The notes below the pieces were generated by a model, which was not told the origin of the DNA, searched no databases, and saw only the letters and a list, made by a program, of their open reading frames with translations. A program made the position numbers and the translations under genes. A stretch of DNA of 15,848 nt from an uncultured Lacticaseibacillus sp. GTDB taxonomy: Bacteria; Bacillota; Bacilli; Lactobacillales; Lactobacillaceae. The stretch lies in NCBI GenBank assembly GCA_934293835.1, contig CAKQZO010000023.1:1-15848 (forward strand), written 5' to 3'. Below, piece by piece: positions 11,809 through 15,848 of the stretch (position 1 is the stretch's first letter; every line of letters starts with the position of its first letter).

Positions 11809-13212
11809 ATGACCATCAACTGGCAGGCTGAAGCAGCCAAATACCAAGACGACCTGATCGCAGACCTCAAGAACCTCGTCGCGATTCCTTCTGTTCGCGA
11901 CGTGGCCAACGCCACCACAACCCAACCGCTGGGCAGCGGCCCGGCCGAAGCCCTCAACGCCATGCTCGCCCTGGCTAAGCGCGACGGATTCACCACGAAG
12001 AATATCGAAAACGTCGCGGGCCGCATCGAATTCGGCACCGGCGAGACGACGCTTGGCATCCTCGGCCACATGGATGTCGTCCCTGCCGGCGACGGCTGGC
12101 AAAGCGACCCCTTCAAGGCCGAGATTCGCGACGAGCGCATCTACGGCCGAGGCACCGCCGACGACAAAGGCCCGAGCCTGGCGGCCTATTACGCCTTGCG
12201 TCTGCTCAAGGACCAAGGCTTCACGCCGAAGCAACAGATTCATTTTATCGTCGGTACCGACGAAGAATCTAACTGGTATGGCATGGAGCGGTATCAGGCC
12301 AACGAGCCGATGCCTGACTACGGCTTTTCGCCAGACGCTGAATTCCCGATCATCAATGGGGAAAAAGGCATCAGCACGCTGACATTGACCTTCAACGCGA
12401 CGAAGGCGACCGCCAGCCAGGTGCAGCTCGTCGAGTTTGCGGCCGGCCTGCGCGTCAACATGGTGCCGGCAAGCGCCGATGCGATCTTGGCCGGGGCCTT
12501 ACCAGCCGATTGGCAGCAGCAATTCACCGAATATGCCCAGGCCCATCACCTGACGGCCAGCGTCTTTGAAACTGCGGATGGCTGGCGCCTCCACTTGATC
12601 GGCGTCGGCGCCCACGCCTTGGAACCAGATGCAGGCGTCAATGCCGCGACGCATCTGGCGACGGTCATCGCCCCTTGGGTCGACGATCCCAGCGGCCACC
12701 AGTACCTGACGACGATCGCGGAATACCTCCATCAAGACTCGCGTGGGCACAAGCTCAACATCGCTTACACCGATGCCGTCATGGGTGAACTCACCACCAG
12801 TGCCGACCTGTTCACCTATCAGCCCGCCGGTGAACAATCTATCGCCATCAACGTGCGCTACCCGCAAGGCACCGACCTCACCACCATTCAACACCAGATG
12901 CAGGATACGTTAGGGGCAGTGGCCGAAGTCACGGTCTCAGACGCCGGGCACACGCCGCATTATGTTGCCGGCGATACGCCTTTGGTCCAGACCTTGTTGC
13001 AAGTCTATCAAGACCACACCGGCCACGCCGGGCAGGAACAGGTGATCGGCGGCGGGACCTACGGCCGCATCCTCAGCAACGGGGTCGCGTTCGGCGCCAT
13101 GATGCCGGGTCGCGAAAATGTCATGCACCAGGCCAACGAATACATGCCGCTGCCTGATCTCATGGCCGCCGTTGCGATCTATGCCGACGCGATTTATCGC
13201 CTCACCAAATAG
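11809..13212 (+). CDS. pepV: Dipeptidase PepV (M20 family)
   Basis: A 467-residue cytoplasmic dizinc dipeptidase that cleaves dipeptides with an unblocked N terminus, the last step of peptide use in lactic acid bacteria. The M20 metal and catalytic residues are all visible: GHMDVVP (His87, Asp89), GRGTADDKGP (Asp119), GTDEESNWYG (Glu152, Glu153), FSPDAEFP (Asp176) and MHQANE (His near 440). The lid domain occupies roughly 185-380. Length and spacing match L. delbrueckii PepV almost exactly. The ATG at 11809 follows AAAGGCGGG; a GATAAT at 11788-11793 could be a -10 box, but no matching -35 is seen, so transcription from the upstream GDPD gene remains possible. birA follows, its ribosome-binding site overlapping the end of pepV. 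Confidence 0.96.
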   Translation: MTINWQAEAAKYQDDLIADLKNLVAIPSVRDVANATTTQPLGSGPAEALNAMLALAKRDGFTTKNIENVAGRIEFGTGETTLGILGHMDVVPAGDGWQSDPFKAEIRDERIYGRGTADDKGPSLAAYYALRLLKDQGFTPKQQIHFIVGTDEESNWYGMERYQANEPMPDYGFSPDAEFPIINGEKGISTLTLTFNATKATASQVQLVEFAAGLRVNMVPASADAILAGALPADWQQQFTEYAQAHHLTASVFETADGWRLHLIGVGAHALEPDAGVNAATHLATVIAPWVDDPSGHQYLTTIAEYLHQDSRGHKLNIAYTDAVMGELTTSADLFTYQPAGEQSIAINVRYPQGTDLTTIQHQMQDTLGAVAEVTVSDAGHTPHYVAGDTPLVQTLLQVYQDHTGHAGQEQVIGGGTYGRILSNGVAFGAMMPGRENVMHQANEYMPLPDLMAAVAIYADAIYRLTK

Positions 13213-13222
13213 GAGTGCAATG

Positions 13223-13969
13223 ATGTTTTCTGCCGAGCAACTACGCCGGCTTCTACCCCCGGCCTTAAGTACGATCGAGTTACACACGTATGCGGCGATC
13301 ACCTCAACGAACAAAGTCGCCGCAGCGAAACTCACGACTACTCCTGAGCGTCTGTGGCTGCTTGCCGATCACCAGACGGCAGGCGTCGGGCGCCGCGGCA
13401 AGCAATTCTTCTCACCGGCCCACACCGGGTTATACATGACCTATGGTGGCTTCACTACCACCGCGGCAACCCTACCCCTGGTCACTCCGGCCGCAGGCGT
13501 CGCGCTGCAACAGGCCGCGCAAAGCGTGCTGGGCGTGACGACCAGCATCAAGTGGGTGAACGATGTCTTGTATCATGAAAAGAAAGTTGCAGGCATCTTG
13601 GCCGAGCGGCTGGCCAACGGTCAAGTGCTCGTCGGCGTCGGCATCAATATCGCGCCGAGTGCCACCGCCCCGGATGTGCCGATCGACCTGCCTGTCGGGA
13701 GCTTGCTGGCCACAGCGCCAGCAAGCGACGTGCGCCCGGCGCTGGCCGCCGCATGGCTGATCAACTTCGAACGTCTCTTGCAGGCGCCGGAGACGATCAT
13801 GCCCCAGTATCGCCAACACGCCGCGTGGCTAGCGCGCACGGTTGTCGTCTCAGGGCTGCACAGTCCGGTTGTCGGCACCATCACCGGCTTTGCCGACGAC
13901 GGCGCCTTGTTGTTGGCGACCGACTCCGGGCTACAGACGTTCACCAGCGGCTCGATTCGCTTGCAGTAA
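13223..13969 (+). CDS. birA: Biotin-[acetyl-CoA-carboxylase] ligase, monofunctional
   Basis: A 248-residue biotin protein ligase that makes biotinyl-AMP and attaches biotin to the carrier lysine of carboxylases. The catalytic domain shows STN (residues 28-30), ADHQTAGVGRRGK (48-60, the biotinyl-AMP-binding loop), IKWVNDVLYHEKKVAGIL (~110-127, with the biotin-contacting Lys) and LVGVGINI. A small C-terminal barrel follows (~200-248). The ~60-residue DNA-binding helix-turn-helix of bifunctional BirA is absent, so it cannot repress biotin genes itself. Two adjacent ATGs exist (13220 and 13223); AGGAG at 13211-13215 is four bases from the first and seven from the second, so I favour the second. 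It starts about ten bases after pepV and is probably co-transcribed with it. Confidence 0.93.
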   Translation: MFSAEQLRRLLPPALSTIELHTYAAITSTNKVAAAKLTTTPERLWLLADHQTAGVGRRGKQFFSPAHTGLYMTYGGFTTTAATLPLVTPAAGVALQQAAQSVLGVTTSIKWVNDVLYHEKKVAGILAERLANGQVLVGVGINIAPSATAPDVPIDLPVGSLLATAPASDVRPALAAAWLINFERLLQAPETIMPQYRQHAAWLARTVVVSGLHSPVVGTITGFADDGALLLATDSGLQTFTSGSIRLQ

Positions 13970-13975
13970 TCAGCC

Positions 13976-14028
13976 AAAAGACGCCTTGACCGCGATTCAG
14001 TCATGAATCGCAGGGCAAGGCGTCTTTT
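13976..14028. terminator. Bidirectional two-tier terminator between birA and the yjjG-like gene
   Basis: Outer arms 13976-13988 and 14016-14028 pair over 13 bases (AAAAGACGCCTTG/CAAGGCGTCTTTT); an inner hairpin GCGATTC (13992-13998) / GAATCGC (14005-14011) lies inside. T-runs follow in both directions. It begins six bases past the birA stop and ends next to the stop of the convergent gene. Confidence 0.9.
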
Positions 14029-14709
14029 TTAAACTGCTAACAGCTTGGGTAAGTCGCTGAGCGCCGTCAAGGTGTAGGTCGGCTTCGGCGCACCAGGATT
14101 CGGCAACCGGCGCGGGTTGAACCACGCGGTATCCATGTGGGCGTTGTGGCCCCCTTGAATGTCCGAGGTCAGCGAATCGCCGATGATCAGACTGGTGGCT
14201 GGGTCGTAGTCGGGAATATGGGCAGCGACGTGTGCGAAGAAGGCAGTGGTCGGCTTCGGCGCCCCGATCGTATCGGAGACGAAAATATCCGTGAAATAGT
14301 CGATCAGGTGGCTTTTTTGCAAGCGGAAGCGCTGAGCGGCCTCAAAGCCGTTAGAGACGATGTAGAGCTTGTAAGGCGCCAGCCGCTGTAGCATCGCGCC
14401 TACGCCTGGCAACAACACCGCCTGGGCGTTGACCAACTTGAAATAATCCCGCTCGGCGACTAGCGGGTCGCCTGCCAGATGCAAGGCGGTGAAGGTCTGT
14501 GGCATCCGCTGCGCAAAGATCTCCTGCCGCGAGATCTCGCCTCGCTCGTACCGGCGCCACAACGCGGCGTTGAGCTTAAGATACGTCGCCTCGAGTTGCG
14601 GGGTGTACGCAATGTGTTGGCGGGCGAACGTCTGCTTGAGACTCGCCAGCTCCCCTGCCTCAAAATCCAACAGCGTGTCATCGACATCGAAGAATAAATT
14701 GCGATACAT
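14029..14709 (-). CDS. yjjG: YjjG-family HAD nucleotidase (noncanonical pyrimidine type)
   Basis: A 226-residue cytoplasmic HAD phosphatase. Motif I is FDVDDTLLDF (Asp8, Asp10), motif II is IVSNGFEAAQRFRL near residues 116-129, motif III is the Lys of GAPKPTTAFF, and motif IV is IIGDSLTSDIQGG near 175-187. The helical cap between motifs I and II and the overall length fit the YjjG group, which dephosphorylates nucleoside monophosphates including noncanonical pyrimidines and so protects against mutagenic bases; that role is inferred from the family. GAGGAGG lies seven bases before the ATG at 14709. Upstream is a ~165-base AT-rich gap shared with the divergent pbp2A. Confidence 0.9.
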   Translation of the reverse strand: MYRNLFFDVDDTLLDFEAGELASLKQTFARQHIAYTPQLEATYLKLNAALWRRYERGEISRQEIFAQRMPQTFTALHLAGDPLVAERDYFKLVNAQAVLLPGVGAMLQRLAPYKLYIVSNGFEAAQRFRLQKSHLIDYFTDIFVSDTIGAPKPTTAFFAHVAAHIPDYDPATSLIIGDSLTSDIQGGHNAHMDTAWFNPRRLPNPGAPKPTYTLTALSDLPKLLAV

Positions 14710-14874
14710 CCCGTGCCTCCTCAAAAATTAATTAATCTTAAGCTATCACACCAAGCGAACGTTCGTCTAGATGTAAAAGGACTGTAACCACATGGTGTTG
14801 TCGGTTTAATGGCACTTGAGCGCATCTAATGATAAAATGAGCCATATTGCACAAATTCAAAAGGTGGGAAAAAT

Positions 14875-15848
14875 GTGAAGACGCTCAAAACGTGGTTTAA
14901 AGCCCGGTGGGATGCACTGATCACTCGGCTAGACACGCGTGTTCGCGCCAGCAAGTCGGACCCGGCATTGCCGCCGTTGTCCGGTAAGACTTGGCCATTA
15001 TACATCGATATCGTCTTGCAGGCGGTCAAGACGATCGTCTATTACGTCGCGGCAGTCGCGGCAATTGGCGGCGTTTTCGGCGTCGGACTGTTAGCGGGCT
15101 ACTTCGCTGCGATCGTCAACGAAACCCCGGTCCCTAGCCGCACGGCGATGCGCCGGACCTTAAGCAATGTCGAGCAATCGACGAACTTATATTTCGCCAA
15201 CAATATCGAACTCGCGCATGTGAAATCTGACCTAATTCGCGACACCACCGACTTGGGCAACATCTCGCCGTGGGTGCAAAAGGCAATCATCGCCACGGAA
15301 GACGAAGATTTTTATACTAATTCCGGGGTATCGCCGAAGTCCGTCATCCGGGCGGTGTTCTCCGAGTTCTCCGGGGTCGGGAGCCAAACCGGGGGCTCGA
15401 CGCTGACCCAGCAAGTGGTCAAGTTGCAGTTTCTCAACTCCGAGACGACCTTCAAGCGTAAAGTGACAGAAATCATGTACGCGCTGCGGCTGAATCACTT
15501 CTTCTCTAAGAAGAACATCTTGGAGTCTTATCTGAACATCGTGACGCTCGGCCGCAACAACAAGGGCCAAAACATCGCCGGCGTGCAAACCGCCGCGATC
15601 GGCTTGTTCGGCAAAGACGCCAAGGACCTGACGCTTCCAGAGGCCGCGTTCATCGCCGGCTTGCCGCAAAGCCCGAGCGTCTACACCCCATACACCGCCT
15701 CCGGGAAGCTGAAAAGTGACCTGTCTGCCGGGATCGATCGGCAGCACACCGTCTTGTTTCGGATGTACCGCGATGGGTCGATCACCAAGAAGCAGTATCG
15801 AGATGCCTTGGCCTTCGATCTGAAATCCGACTTCGAAGGCCACGACAC
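14875..15848 (+). CDS. pbp2A: PBP2a-type class A penicillin-binding protein, N-terminal part
   Basis: The frame is open to the right edge, giving 324 residues of what should be a ~700-residue protein; the transpeptidase half lies outside. Residues ~1-45 are cytoplasmic, ~46-80 hold a membrane anchor, and the glycosyltransferase (GT51) domain, which polymerises lipid II into glycan strands, begins near residue 115. Its motifs are IATEDEDFYTNSGVSP (catalytic Glu), GGSTLTQQVVKLQF, KRKVTEIMYALRL, and YLNIVTLGRNNKGQNIAGVQ followed by PEAAFIAGLPQSPSVY. The FGRNNKGQNIAG-like motif is characteristic of streptococcal and lactobacillar PBP2a. The usual His after the EDxxFY motif is Asn. The start is a GTG at 14875, seven bases after AAGGTGG; the ATG beginning two bases earlier (14873) runs straight into TGA. 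TAAAAT at 14833-14838 is a possible -10. Confidence 0.92.
   Translation, partial: MKTLKTWFKARWDALITRLDTRVRASKSDPALPPLSGKTWPLYIDIVLQAVKTIVYYVAAVAAIGGVFGVGLLAGYFAAIVNETPVPSRTAMRRTLSNVEQSTNLYFANNIELAHVKSDLIRDTTDLGNISPWVQKAIIATEDEDFYTNSGVSPKSVIRAVFSEFSGVGSQTGGSTLTQQVVKLQFLNSETTFKRKVTEIMYALRLNHFFSKKNILESYLNIVTLGRNNKGQNIAGVQTAAIGLFGKDAKDLTLPEAAFIAGLPQSPSVYTPYTASGKLKSDLSAGIDRQHTVLFRMYRDGSITKKQYRDALAFDLKSDFEGHD

Noticed and set aside
13118..13219. A longer N terminus for birA that might have supplied a DNA-binding domain.
   Set aside because: The extension lies within pepV, is Ser/Pro/Arg-rich shadow translation and shows no helix-turn-helix.
14756..14765. CGAACGTTCG palindrome upstream of the yjjG-like gene, resembling a Gram-positive LexA (SOS) box.
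   Set aside because: The LexA box needs CGAAC and GTTCG separated by four bases; here the half-sites abut with no spacer, so LexA binding is unlikely.

Overview
The window reads as a stretch of core chromosome from a low-GC-phylum lactic acid bacterium of unusually high GC, most likely a member of Lactobacillaceae such as the Lacticaseibacillus group. This rests on the gene set (PepV dipeptidase, YumC-type ferredoxin/flavodoxin-NADP reductase, YutG-type PgpA, a PBP2a-like murein synthase, short biotin ligase), strong AGGAGG ribosome-binding sites, and coding sequence that is clearly GC-rich while the first ~315 bases are AT-rich. The genus is an inference. I see no phage, insertion sequence, CRISPR array, tRNA or complete rRNA gene.

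Layout. Bases 1-314 hold no convincing gene; the first ~48 bases resemble a Lactobacillus rRNA-operon spacer, followed by nested inverted repeats. Then, on the minus strand, ppiB (cyclophilin) and a cvfD/yugI-like S1-domain gene. Divergent from ppiB are fnr (yumC-like), pgpA and a DedA-family membrane protein on the plus strand. These converge, through a bidirectional terminator at 3683-3722, on a minus-strand block of yunD-like nucleotidase, yutD, yutF-like HAD phosphatase and a DUF1461/TIGR01906 membrane protein. Next comes a minus-strand cluster (10371 down to 7350): a 104-residue protein of unknown function, YibE- and YibF-like membrane proteins and a metallophosphoesterase, each joined to the next by an ATGA overlap, then an unrecognised 80-residue protein and a terminator. 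Divergent from it run a membrane-anchored glycerophosphodiesterase with an SH3/SLAP-like tail, pepV and birA on the plus strand, converging on a YjjG-like HAD nucleotidase through a second bidirectional terminator. The window ends inside a PBP2a-type class A penicillin-binding protein gene that is open at the right edge.

How the genes relate. Several products touch membrane lipid and envelope (PgpA, DedA, GDPD, PBP2a) and nucleotide or phosphate-ester salvage (YunD-like, YutF-like, YjjG-like, metallophosphoesterase), but the window is mainly a set of small housekeeping operons. The least explained parts are the coupled orf104-yibE-yibF-phosphoesterase cluster, the 80-residue orphan, and the two-tier hairpin architecture shared by three of the five terminators. 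I found no convincing evidence of a wholly new system; the YibE/F cluster is the best candidate for one.
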